NCBI GenBank assembly: GCA_001770355.1
Contig: MEQV01000180.1
Location: 1 to 5,176, forward strand
Length of the DNA stretch: 5,176 nucleotides
Reading direction: 5' to 3'
Origin: Betaproteobacteria bacterium RIFCSPLOWO2_02_FULL_62_17
GTDB taxonomy: Bacteria > Pseudomonadota > Gammaproteobacteria > Burkholderiales > SG8-39
Positions 1-5,070 of the stretch are shown piece by piece. Every line of letters starts with the position of its first letter. The stretch's first letter is position 1. Under the pieces are notes generated by a model. The model ran no database searches, was not told where the DNA came from, and saw only the letters and a list, made by a program, of their open reading frames with translations. A program made the position numbers and the translations under genes.

Positions 1-446
1 AGCGCGTCGCCGGCGCAGCAGACCAACACCATGCAACCCAGGAACACATTCAGCGCGAACACCTGCGCCGCCTGCCGCGCCGGTCCCGCGTCGGGTGAGT
101 GCGCCCGGAGGTAGGCCGGACCATAGATGGCCGCCGCCACGGTCACGAGGGAGATGACGAGCAGGAAGTAAGCCGAGAGCCCGTCCACCGAGAGCGAAAG
201 CCGGGCAAACGGGAACAGGTCAGGGAGCGCTTGCGTCAACGTGCGGCCCGGGTCGCCGAGGAGCACGCCGAGCGAAACGCCGATGCCTGCCACGGCCCCG
301 CCGAGCGCGGCCAGGTGCCCCACGCCGAGCGCGAGGCGGCCCGACCAGCGCGCCAGCAGGGACGCAAGCGCCCCTGCCCCGTAGCACGCAGCCATCAGAA
401 GCGTGCCCGTCAGCAGCAATTCCTGGTCAGGTGGCGATGAGATCAC
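1..446 (-). CDS. HyfB/NuoL-like proton-conducting membrane subunit, N-terminal part (runs off left edge)
   Basis: The minus strand reads open from 446 to the window edge and is strongly hydrophobic. It starts MISSPPDQELLLTGTLLMAA, has further membrane segments around residues 10-27 and 38-60, then a segment with the core DGLSAYFLLVISLVTVAAA and the following IYGPAYLR, then NVFLGCMVLVCCAGDAL at the edge. The pattern of 'D-x-LSA-x-FLL' helix, 'Y-x-x-x-YLR' and a further helix ending in D-A-L is typical of the N-terminus of HyfB/HycC/NuoL-type (proton-pumping) subunits of hydrogenase-4-like and complex I-like enzymes of the inner membrane. About 148 codons are present; the family is usually 480-680 aa, so most of the gene lies outside. 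The start is uncertain: GTG at 446 is used here, with TTG at 419 as an alternative; neither has a good ribosome site. The upstream small gene ends at 427, so coupling to it is likely. A DabB-type or Mrp-antiporter-type ND5 relative cannot be excluded from the N-terminus alone. Confidence 0.75.
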   Translation of the reverse strand, partial: MISSPPDQELLLTGTLLMAACYGAGALASLLARWSGRLALGVGHLAALGGAVAGIGVSLGVLLGDPGRTLTQALPDLFPFARLSLSVDGLSAYFLLVISLVTVAAAIYGPAYLRAHSPDAGPARQAAQVFALNVFLGCMVLVCCAGDA

Positions 447-606
447 GTCGGCATGAGGAGGTCGCCGCGAGCGCGAGGGACACCAGCGCTCCGGCGGGAA
501 ACACCACGCCGCCGATGTGCCGCGGCATGCTCATGGACGCGAGCCCGATCCAGTTCACCGACAGCATCACCGCGGCTTCCATAGTCTGTAGAGAAACAAA
601 GTCCAT
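427..606 (-). CDS. Small hydrophobic protein (59 aa) overlapping the start of the HyfB-like gene
   Basis: A 60-codon frame on the minus strand starts with ATG at 606 (MDFVSLQTMEAAVML...) and stops with TGA at 427-429. An in-frame TAA sits immediately before the ATG, so 606 is the longest possible start. A GGAAG ribosome site lies at 617-621, 10 bases upstream of it; an internal ATG at 582 lacks one. The product has two hydrophobic stretches, about residues 9-24 and 31-47 (with the core GGVVFPAGALVSLALAA), and a short basic tail CRRDLIAT. This suggests a one- or two-span inner membrane protein. It overlaps the HyfB-like gene by about 20 bases in another frame, which suggests translational coupling and a role with that membrane complex. 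I do not recognise the family. It could instead be a degraded remnant of a larger membrane gene, although the clean start, ribosome site and overlap argue for a real small gene. Confidence 0.55.
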   Translation of the reverse strand: MDFVSLQTMEAAVMLSVNWIGLASMSMPRHIGGVVFPAGALVSLALAATSSCRRDLIAT

Positions 607-616
607 TTATCTGTAT

Positions 617-621
617 CTTCC
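617..621 (-). promoter_or_regulatory. Ribosome binding site of the 59-aa small protein
   Basis: GGAAG on the minus strand, 10 bases before the ATG at 606. It decides the start in favour of 606 over the internal ATG at 582, which has no purine-rich site in front. Confidence 0.45.
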
Positions 622-635
622 AAGACTTTGTAACA

Positions 636-670
636 CACATAATATGATAATTCAATTATCATGGTATGTG
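636..670. promoter_or_regulatory. 35-bp hyphenated palindrome in the divergent intergenic region, probable operator
   Basis: The centre is the C at 653. The inner arms are perfect over 9 bp, ATGATAATT (644-652) against AATTATCAT (654-662). After a two-position mismatch the outer arms match again over 6 bp, CACATA (636-641) against TATGTG (665-670), so 15 of 17 positions are symmetric. It lies in AT-rich DNA between the minus-strand small-protein/HyfB-like genes and the plus-strand ribbon-helix-helix gene. A -10-like TATTAT (minus, 639-644) and a -10-like TATGAT (plus, 643-648) sit inside it, though neither has a good -35 box at normal spacing. A second minus-strand pair, TTGAAT at 650-655 and TACAAA at 627-632 with a 17-bp spacer, also overlaps it but would start transcription on top of the ribosome site. 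A dimeric regulator bound here could control both directions. The symmetry is seen directly; the operator role is inferred. Confidence 0.5.
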
Positions 671-697
671 AGAATTACTGTTCGAGAATTACTGTTC
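670..697. repeat. Exact tandem duplication of a 14-bp unit, candidate operator of the adjacent RHH gene
   Basis: GAGAATTACTGTTC occurs twice back to back, at 670-683 and 684-697, with no mismatch; the repeat breaks at the next base on each side. It ends 28 bases before the ATG of the ribbon-helix-helix gene and begins at the last base of the palindrome. Ribbon-helix-helix repressors often bind tandem or inverted short sites in their own promoters as cooperative dimers, so this is a natural candidate autoregulatory site. A recent slippage duplication without function is the alternative. Confidence 0.5.
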
Positions 698-725
698 CGT
701 CAACTCATTGCACGAGTTCAAACCC

Positions 726-929
726 ATGGAAGACAAGACCGCGCGACTGACCATCCTGATCGATCCGCGCAAGAAAACCTTGTTCGAGGAAATCTGCGCC
801 GCCCAGGACATCACGCCGTCGCAGGTGGTGCGCCAGATGATTCGCGAATACATCGTGGAACACGCCGACGGGCGCGAACTCCCGGACTGGTTGGTCAGCG
901 CCGCGTCAAAGGGGCGCGTGAAGGTATGA
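726..929 (+). CDS. CopG-type ribbon-helix-helix DNA-binding protein
   Basis: This 67-aa protein starts MEDKTARLTILIDPRKKTLF. It matches the ribbon-helix-helix layout: a short basic beta strand (R7-L8-T9-I10-L11-I12) whose side chains would enter the DNA major groove, helix A (about 14-27), the turn D28-I29-T30-P31-S32 that is typical before helix B, and helix B (about 32-46, SQVVRQMIREYIVEH). A short tail with G49-R50-E51-L52-P53-D54-W55 follows. These proteins act as dimers that repress transcription in the cytoplasm. ATG 726 is chosen because the protein then begins just before the strand; a TTG at 708 in the same frame would add six residues. No strong ribosome site is visible for either. 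The upstream palindrome and tandem repeat are probable targets. No toxin-like gene follows directly, so a toxin-antitoxin role is not supported; a simple autoregulator or regulator of the divergent HyfB-like genes fits better. Confidence 0.75.
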   Translation: MEDKTARLTILIDPRKKTLFEEICAAQDITPSQVVRQMIREYIVEHADGRELPDWLVSAASKGRVKV

Positions 930-1032
930 CCGTGCGAACGCGGCGGCGAACGCTCCCAAAGCACACCGATCCGCTGAGCGCGGGGTCGCTTTGAATCACT
1001 CCTGACAGCCAGAAAAGGAAGGAGACCACGCA

Positions 1033-1392
1033 ATGCTCGATGCCGATACCTGCCGGCGGTTCGAAAAGTTGCTCCGAAATCGTCTGCGCGAGATACGGGA
1101 GACACTGAGCGGCGCCACGCAGCGCACCCCCGCGGTCGAACTCGAAACCATGGGCACGGGCAGCATGACGCTGGAGGAAGGCTTTCGCCAGCGGGCCATG
1201 GCCAGCGGCCTCAGAGAGTTGCTCGATAATGATCGGCGCAAGGTCGAGGCGGCCCTCGATCGCATCGCCGCTGGCAGCTACGGCCGATGCTGCGCCTGCG
1301 ATATAGGTATTTCACTCGACCGCCTATGCAGCGATCCGGCGACGCCGTTCTGTGCCGAATGCTACGAGGACGTGCGCTTGCGTCGGGCGTGA
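1033..1392 (+). CDS. DksA/TraR family C4 zinc-finger protein
   Basis: The 119-aa protein has an N-terminal alpha-helical region (about 5-28 and 46-80, consistent with a helical hairpin) and a C-terminal zinc finger with Cys86-x2-Cys89, 17 residues, then Cys107-x2-Cys110. The finger is introduced by the usual G-x-Y-G-x-C (G81-S82-Y83-G84-R85-C86) and contains the family's L-D-R-L and C-x-x-C-Y-E-D elements. DksA/TraR proteins insert into the RNA polymerase secondary channel and tune promoter output, often with ppGpp. The start is supported by a strong AAGGAAGGAG site at 1015-1024, 8 bases before ATG. The family's acidic D-x-x-D-x-A tip is not present; the tip region is instead near ETMGTGSM (38-45). 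So it is probably a DksA-like paralogue, not the housekeeping DksA. An extra cysteine, Cys87, adjoins the first ligand. It stands alone, about 100 bp after the RHH gene. Confidence 0.88.
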   Translation: MLDADTCRRFEKLLRNRLREIRETLSGATQRTPAVELETMGTGSMTLEEGFRQRAMASGLRELLDNDRRKVEAALDRIAAGSYGRCCACDIGISLDRLCSDPATPFCAECYEDVRLRRA

Positions 1393-1568
1393 CACCACAA
1401 GGCGGCGACGCAATGCGATCTCGCACCGCATTTACCTGCGCTCGACGTGCGGGATGCGAGAGTATCGACGTATGCGGCGGTCCAATTTCAGCGGACCACC
1501 TCTAGCTTGTAATGATGGAAAACAACGGGCAGAATTTTCCATGAACGCCGACATCAGGAGCATTTGAG
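1393..1568. other. Intergenic stretch between the DksA-like and winged-helix genes
   Basis: No convincing gene is seen here. It contains a weak 5-bp dyad, GGTCC (1479-1483) and GGACC (1493-1497), and the longer dyad listed separately at 1515-1542. The DNA becomes less GC-rich after about 1500. Confidence 0.5.
1515..1542. promoter_or_regulatory. 8-bp-arm inverted repeat upstream of the winged-helix gene
   Basis: ATGGAAAA at 1515-1522 pairs exactly with TTTTCCAT at 1535-1542 across a 12-base spacer. There is no T-run after it, so it is not a terminator-like structure. It lies 26 bases before the next ATG and 13 before its ribosome site. It could be an operator bound by a dimer (for example the winged-helix protein itself) or an mRNA leader hairpin. 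The function is inferred from position only. Confidence 0.35.
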
Positions 1569-1814
1569 ATGTATGCAACCCCGATCCTGCAATTATTGAA
1601 AAAAACCGGCCAGCAACTCGACTTTGAGATCGCAGCGGCAACAGGCATCCCGCTTCCCAAGGTGCGCCGATCTTTATCAGACCTGTCGGCGCGAGGGGAT
1701 ATATCCAGTTGCAGCGTGACTCGGTTTATTAACGGCAGGCCAGTTAGAGGAACGCTTTGCCGGATCGCGGGATCCATTCAGCCCAAGAAACCGGGCAGGA
1801 GACCCCCAAAATAA
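1569..1814 (+). CDS. Small winged-helix/HTH-like protein (81 aa)
   Basis: The product starts MYATPILQLLKKTGQQLDFE. A helix at about 5-13 is followed by a likely helix-turn-helix: D18-F19-E20-I21-A22-A23-A24-T25-G26-I27-P28 (helix and turn) and L29-P30-K31-V32-R33-R34-S35-L36-S37-D38-L39 (recognition helix). Then comes A41-R42-G43-D44-I45 and a wing-like strand pair containing S49-V50-T51-R52-F53 and G61-T62-L63-C64-R65-I66. The tail PKKPGRRPPK is strongly basic and proline-rich. The E-I-A-x-x-T-G-I-x-x-x-x-V-R-x-x-L-x-x-L-x-x-x-G-D-I spacing is that of winged-helix regulators, so DNA binding is likely; I cannot name the family. A good AGGAG site at 1556-1560, 8 bases before ATG, fixes the start. 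Its base composition is lower in GC than the flanking exporter genes, in line with an accessory origin. Confidence 0.7.
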   Translation: MYATPILQLLKKTGQQLDFEIAAATGIPLPKVRRSLSDLSARGDISSCSVTRFINGRPVRGTLCRIAGSIQPKKPGRRPPK

Positions 1815-2086
1815 GGTTTGCACTTGAAATCAACAAGCATCAGTGCGCGCCCGAGGCAAGCGCGTGTTCAGCCTCACGCCATTTTCAAATCAAGACTGAT
1901 CTGCGAAGCCGACGCTGAAAAGGGCGTATTGATCTGGCGCAAAAAAATTAGCAAGCAGGGCAGCCATAGAACTCGCTATCGCCTGTGTCCACCACCAACG
2001 TGAATCGACCCGCCGTCGCTTCCCCAATGAATCGGCTTGGGGGCCGTTAGGCGGCTTTTGCTCTGCCACCACTGCTGGATGCGGAT
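1815..2086. other. Stretch without an intact gene; possible degenerate coding DNA
   Basis: A plus-strand frame is open from a TTG at 1818 to a stop ending at 2003 but lacks a good start. Part of it (around 1878-1950) reads with an L-x-x-x-x-D-x-E-x-G-V-L-x-W-R pattern reminiscent of the first strand of phage-type HNH proteins, too short to assign. Near the end are the direct repeat TGAATCG (2001-2007 and 2028-2034), a dyad CCCCAA/TTGGGG (2022-2027 and 2037-2042), and a 4-bp GCCG/CGGC stem followed by TTTT (2043-2059). The last might be a weak plus-strand terminator for the winged-helix gene. Nothing here can be called with confidence. Confidence 0.4.
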
Positions 2087-2212
2087 ATAAATAATGTCGC
2101 TGCGCCGGTTCTGCGGCCACGCCCGCTCGTTGTGTCGATTACCACGCGGTTTCTCTTTACCCAGACTGACGGCTTCGATCTGGCTGGCGGGAGCGCCAAG
2201 AAGAACCAGCAA
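2087..2212 (-). pseudogene. pal: C-terminal remnant of pal (OmpA-like peptidoglycan-associated lipoprotein)
   Basis: On the minus strand about 42 codons read LVLLGAPASQIEAVSLG, then KEKPRGNRHNERAWPQNRR, then SDIIY. This closely follows the end of the Pal OmpA-like domain: LxLLGVxxxQIEAVSYG, KEKP, GHDExAWAQNRR, SDIVY. The terminal N-R-R of the peptidoglycan-binding loop is kept. Pal anchors the outer membrane to peptidoglycan within the Tol-Pal system. An in-frame TAA lies just upstream at about 2225, and the lipobox and first two thirds of the roughly 170-aa protein are absent. The usual stop after IVY is also lost: the frame runs on to 1976 with unrelated sequence. Substitutions (SYG to SLG, GHDE to RHNE) suggest drift. 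It is therefore a fragment left by rearrangement, not a working gene. Confidence 0.7.
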
Positions 2213-2321
2213 TTTATAGTATCTTTAGCCTCCATGCATCGATTGCTCAGTCAGTTCTTCGACTCATGCGGGGAATTCTCACCGCCATCGCCGCGACTCG
2301 CCGCTGAAGGACCGCAACAAC
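2213..2321. other. Leader region of the four-TM protein gene
   Basis: No gene is seen. A -10-like TATAGT at 2215-2220 has no recognisable -35 element at normal spacing. The ribosome site AAGGA at 2307-2311 belongs to the next gene. Confidence 0.35.
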
Positions 2322-2771
2322 ATGATGGACTCATTCGATCTGGATTTTATTGGCTGGTTCTATGCGACGGCCTGCGGCCTGGCGGTTCTTTTCGGTCTGG
2401 GCGTGTTCGCCGTGCATTACGTCCGCGGGCAGCTCAAGGAGCGCTACAAGGATTACAACATCCTGAACGACGTCATGCTGCTGATGATCTGGGTGATTGG
2501 ATTCGGTGGCGCGATCGGGGTGATCGACCGCAGCCAGTGGGGCCAATTCCTGCTGCAGCTGTTCTGCTGGATGCTGATCGCGCTGGTGGTGCTGTCGGCG
2601 GCGAGCCGGATGTATACGGTGTACAAACTTGGGCAGGGAGTCACGCGCAGGGAGTGGATGCACATATTGGTGGGCATGACCCTGTTCGTGGTGCCGATCG
2701 TTCTTTTCTGCGTGGCCACCATTCTGAGCCTGCGCACGGACATCGCGCGCGTCGCCTTCGGCATTCCCTGA
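2322..2771 (+). CDS. Four-TM integral membrane protein of unknown function (149 aa)
   Basis: I do not recognise this family. The protein has four clear hydrophobic segments: about 10-34, 51-68, 76-95 and 115-137. Charged loops lie between them: R35-x-x-L-K-E-R-Y-K-D-Y (35-45), D69-R70-S71-Q72, and R96 to R110 with Y98 and Y101. The short acidic N-terminus (MMDSFDLD) and the mostly positive loop at 35-43 suggest an inner membrane protein with the N-terminus probably outside, by the positive-inside rule. ATG 2322 is supported by AAGGA at 2307-2311 with a 10-base spacer; the adjacent ATG at 2325 is equally possible. acyP follows after 28 bases with no terminator, so they may be co-transcribed. 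The length and topology resemble small uncharacterised membrane proteins common in betaproteobacteria, but no catalytic or binding motif is evident. Confidence 0.8.
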   Translation: MMDSFDLDFIGWFYATACGLAVLFGLGVFAVHYVRGQLKERYKDYNILNDVMLLMIWVIGFGGAIGVIDRSQWGQFLLQLFCWMLIALVVLSAASRMYTVYKLGQGVTRREWMHILVGMTLFVVPIVLFCVATILSLRTDIARVAFGIP

Positions 2772-2799
2772 GCGGCGCATCGTTTAACCATCTCATATC

Positions 2800-3069
2800 A
2801 TGGCGAAACATTTACTCATCACCGGGCGCGTTCAGATGGTGGGCTACCGGCAATGGATGTGCGGCGAAGCCCTGGCCCTGGGTCTCACCGGCTGGGTTCG
2901 TAACCGGCGCGATGGCGGCGTCGAAGCGGTGATCGACGGCGTGGAACCGCTGGTGCAGGCGCTCATCGAGCGCGCGCATCGCGGGCCGGCTTCGGCAAAA
3001 GTCGACGCCGTCACCGTCTCGGAAATCCAGGGCAGCTTCACCGGCTTCGAGTGGCGGCCCACCGAATAG
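2800..3069 (+). CDS. acyP: Acylphosphatase
   Basis: This 89-aa protein is the usual length for acylphosphatase, a cytoplasmic enzyme that hydrolyses the carboxyl-phosphate bond of acyl phosphates. The family motif is near the N-terminus: G9-R10-V11-Q12-M13-V14-G15-Y16-R17, giving the phosphate-binding loop and the catalytic Arg17. The second motif G31-W32-V33-R34-N35-R36-R37-D38-G39 contains the catalytic Asn35 and the usual N-x-x-D-G. The rest (V41-E42-A43-V44-I45-D46-G47, then P53-x-A-K and F-T-G-F-E-W-R-P-T near the end) fits the alpha/beta fold. One departure is Met13, where most relatives have Gly in GRVQGVxxR. ATG 2800 gives the standard N-terminus, although no clear ribosome site precedes it, so it may be translated by read-on from the upstream gene. 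Confidence 0.95.
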   Translation: MAKHLLITGRVQMVGYRQWMCGEALALGLTGWVRNRRDGGVEAVIDGVEPLVQALIERAHRGPASAKVDAVTVSEIQGSFTGFEWRPTE

Positions 3070-3136
3070 GCCCCAGGGAAAAGCAACTCGCCACAGGAAG
3101 CACACTTGCGCGGCGCAATGCGAAAGGAACCAAATC

Positions 3137-4126
3137 ATGAGGACTGCAACGATTCTTCTCGCCGGCCTCACCGGTTTCACACTCGCCGCCTGCTCGCCGG
3201 GCAAACCCGATACGCTCCAGGGGTACGCGGAAGGGGAGTTCGTGCTGGTCGCCGCGCCCAATAGCGGCACGCTGCAGAAACTGCATGTGCGCCGGGGGCA
3301 GCAGGTCGAGCAGGGCGCGAACCTGTTTGAACTCGATCGCATCAGCGAAGAAGCGGGAAGGAGCGAAGCGGCCGGGCGCCTGCGCACTGCCCAGGAGCGG
3401 CTGGCCAATCTGCGCAGCGGCCGCCGGCCGGCCGAAATCGACGCCACCGCCGCGCAAACCGAACAGGCCAGGGCCACGCGCGAGCTCTCCCAGCTGCAAT
3501 TTAAGCAGCAGGAAAAACTGTTCGACGCCGGATTTATTTCGCAAGCGCAGCTCGATATTGCCCGCGCCAATGTGGAGCGCGATCTGTCGCGCGTCAGCGA
3601 AGCCGAGGCGCAGAACCGCGTCGCGCTGCAAAGCCTGGGAAGGGAAGCCGAGATCCGCGCCGCGCTGGCCGAGGTGGACGCGGCGCGCGCGGCACTCGCC
3701 CAGGCCGCCTGGCGCCAGGCGCAGCGCGCCGGCAGCGCGCCGGCGGCCGCCATGGTGCACGACACCTTCTTCGTCGAAGGCGAGTGGGTGCCCGCGGGCC
3801 GGCCGGTGGCAAGCCTGCTGCCGCCGCAGAATGTGAAGCTGCGTTTCTTTGTGCCCGAGGGGCAACTGGGTTCGATCTCAATCGGACAGAAGATAACGGC
3901 GGTCTGCGACGGCTGCGCCGCCCCGATCGCGGCCACCATCAGCTACATCTCGCGCCAGGCCGAATACACCCCGCCGGTGCTCTACAACCGCGACTCGCGC
4001 GGCAAACTGGTGTTCCTGATCGAGGCGCGTCCGGCACCTGAGGATGCGCTGCGGCTGCGGCCCGGACAACCGCTGGACCTGACACTGGCAGCGGCCGCCG
4101 CGCCGGCATCCGGTCCGTTACGCTGA
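3137..4126 (+). CDS. HlyD/YbhG-type membrane-fusion lipoprotein of an ABC exporter
   Basis: This 329-aa periplasmic adaptor couples an inner membrane ABC exporter to the outer membrane. The N-terminus MRTATILLAGLTGFTLAACS is a lipoprotein signal with lipobox L16-A17-A18-C19; S20 at +2 would allow sorting to the outer membrane, though MFPs with other anchors are known. The first biotinyl-lipoyl half is about 29-67 (G-Y-x-E-G-E-F-V, S-G-T-L-x-x-L-x-V-x-x-G-Q-x-V). Residues about 72-200 are an Ala/Glu/Arg-rich coiled-coil hairpin. The second lipoyl half and beta barrel follow, including the family's C257-D-G-C260 and I-S-x-x-A-E-Y-T-P-P-V-L-Y. The C-terminus has L-R-P-G-Q-P-L-D-L-T-L, with an Ala-rich tail. 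An AAGGA site at 3124-3128, 8 bases before ATG, supports the start. The ATPase gene follows after 20 bases. Confidence 0.92.
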   Translation: MRTATILLAGLTGFTLAACSPGKPDTLQGYAEGEFVLVAAPNSGTLQKLHVRRGQQVEQGANLFELDRISEEAGRSEAAGRLRTAQERLANLRSGRRPAEIDATAAQTEQARATRELSQLQFKQQEKLFDAGFISQAQLDIARANVERDLSRVSEAEAQNRVALQSLGREAEIRAALAEVDAARAALAQAAWRQAQRAGSAPAAAMVHDTFFVEGEWVPAGRPVASLLPPQNVKLRFFVPEGQLGSISIGQKITAVCDGCAAPIAATISYISRQAEYTPPVLYNRDSRGKLVFLIEARPAPEDALRLRPGQPLDLTLAAAAAPASGPLR

Positions 4127-4146
4127 TTCCACGGCACGGTCAGCCC

Positions 4147-5070
4147 ATGGAAGAGCTTGTCATCGACGTGAAGAAGCTCAACAAGAGCTTCGGCAAAAAG
4201 CACGTGGTGAAGGATTTTTCGCTGCAGGTGAAGCGCGGTGAAATCTACGGCTTCCTCGGCCCCAACGGCAGCGGCAAGACCACTTCCATCCGCATGCTGT
4301 GCGGCCTGCTGACGCCGGACTCCGGCAGCGGCACCTGCCTGGGCTACGATGTGCTGCGCCAGACCGCCGCGATCAAGCGCGAGGTGGGCTACATGACGCA
4401 GCGCTTTTCGCTCTGGGAAGACCTGACGCTGCGCGAGAACCTCGATTTCGTGGCGCGCATGTACGGCATGAAGGACCGGCGCGGCGCGGTCGCCGAAACG
4501 CTGGAAACCCTGGGTCTCACTGCGCGCCGCGATCAGCTCGCCGGCTCGCTCTCCGGCGGCTGGAAGCAGCGCCTGGCGCTGGCCGCCTGCATGCTGCACC
4601 GTCCGCGCCTGCTGTTGCTGGACGAACCCACCGCCGGAGTCGATCCCAAGGCGCGGCGTGAATTCTGGGAGGAACTGCACCATCTCGCGGGTCGCGGCCT
4701 GTCGGTGCTGGTCTCCACCCATTACATGGACGAGGCCGAGCGCTGTCATCGCCTGGCCTACCTCGCCTACGGCAATCTGCTCGCCACCGGCACCGCGCGC
4801 GAAGTGGTCGATCAGCGCGGGCTTGCGGTGTTCACCATTGCCGGGCCGGATCCCGCCTCGCTCGCCGCACGCCTGCGCGGCACACCCGGCGTGCTGCTGG
4901 CAACGCCCTTCGGCAACACGCTGCATGTCGCCGGCACCGACGCGGCGCAACTCGAAGCCGCGCTCGCCTTCCTGCGCGCGAACGCCGATTACCGCGTAGA
5001 GCGCGCCGCGGCCACGCTGGAGGACGTATTCATCAGCCTGATGCCCCAATCCGCGGATGCGCCGCAATGA
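4147..5070 (+). CDS. ABC-2 type exporter ATP-binding protein
   Basis: The 307-aa cytoplasmic nucleotide-binding subunit powers export by ATP hydrolysis. All motifs are intact: Walker A G38-P-N-G-S-G-K44-T-T46, Q-loop Gln85 (Y-M-T-Q-R-F-S-L), signature L135-S-G-G-W-K-Q-R142, Walker B L155-L-L-L-D159-E160, D-loop G-V-D-P at 164-167, and switch His192 (S-T-H-Y-M-D-E-A-E-R). After the core ABC domain (about 5-225), a C-terminal extension (about 230-307) ends with L-E-D-V-F-I-S-L, typical of the CcmA/DrrA/YbhF-type exporter subfamily. E. coli YbhF carries two ATPase domains; this protein has one, so it probably works as a homodimer. The gene starts 20 bases after the fusion-protein gene and overlaps the permease gene by 4 bases (ATGA), showing a tightly coupled operon. 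Only a weak ribosome site precedes ATG 4147. Confidence 0.95.
   Translation: MEELVIDVKKLNKSFGKKHVVKDFSLQVKRGEIYGFLGPNGSGKTTSIRMLCGLLTPDSGSGTCLGYDVLRQTAAIKREVGYMTQRFSLWEDLTLRENLDFVARMYGMKDRRGAVAETLETLGLTARRDQLAGSLSGGWKQRLALAACMLHRPRLLLLDEPTAGVDPKARREFWEELHHLAGRGLSVLVSTHYMDEAERCHRLAYLAYGNLLATGTAREVVDQRGLAVFTIAGPDPASLAARLRGTPGVLLATPFGNTLHVAGTDAAQLEAALAFLRANADYRVERAAATLEDVFISLMPQSADAPQ

Noticed and set aside
99..440. Plus-strand open frame opposite the HyfB-like gene
   Set aside because: The product is Arg/Glu/Gln-rich with no domain, while the minus strand encodes clear membrane helices of a known family.
726..929. RHH protein as the antitoxin of a toxin-antitoxin pair
   Set aside because: The next gene, about 100 bp away, is a DksA/TraR-type protein and no toxin-like frame overlaps or follows directly.
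934..953. GCGAACGC repeated twice with a 4-bp gap after the RHH gene
   Set aside because: Short, GC-rich, and expected by chance in this composition; no hairpin or T-run to make a terminator.
2046..2052. GTTAGGC, matching the core of an integron attC site
   Set aside because: The partner core upstream does not match RYYYAAC and the intervening sequence is not an attC-like folded palindrome, so one 7-mer is not enough.
2043..2059. GCCG/CGGC stem followed by TTTT as a rho-independent terminator
   Set aside because: The stem is only 4 bp and the T-run is short; mentioned in the gene-poor stretch but not called.
2132..2932. Plus-strand 266-codon open frame overlapping the four-TM gene and acyP
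   Set aside because: It overlaps two better-supported genes in another frame and its first part is antisense to the pal remnant; its composition is not protein-like.
2812..3939. Long minus-strand open frame opposite acyP and the fusion-protein gene
   Set aside because: It is antisense to two well-supported genes, low in complexity (Arg/Ala/Ser-rich) and a usual by-product of high-GC codon use.
3982..5067. Long minus-strand open frame opposite the ATPase gene
   Set aside because: The plus strand carries every ABC motif intact; the antisense frame has no recognisable domain.
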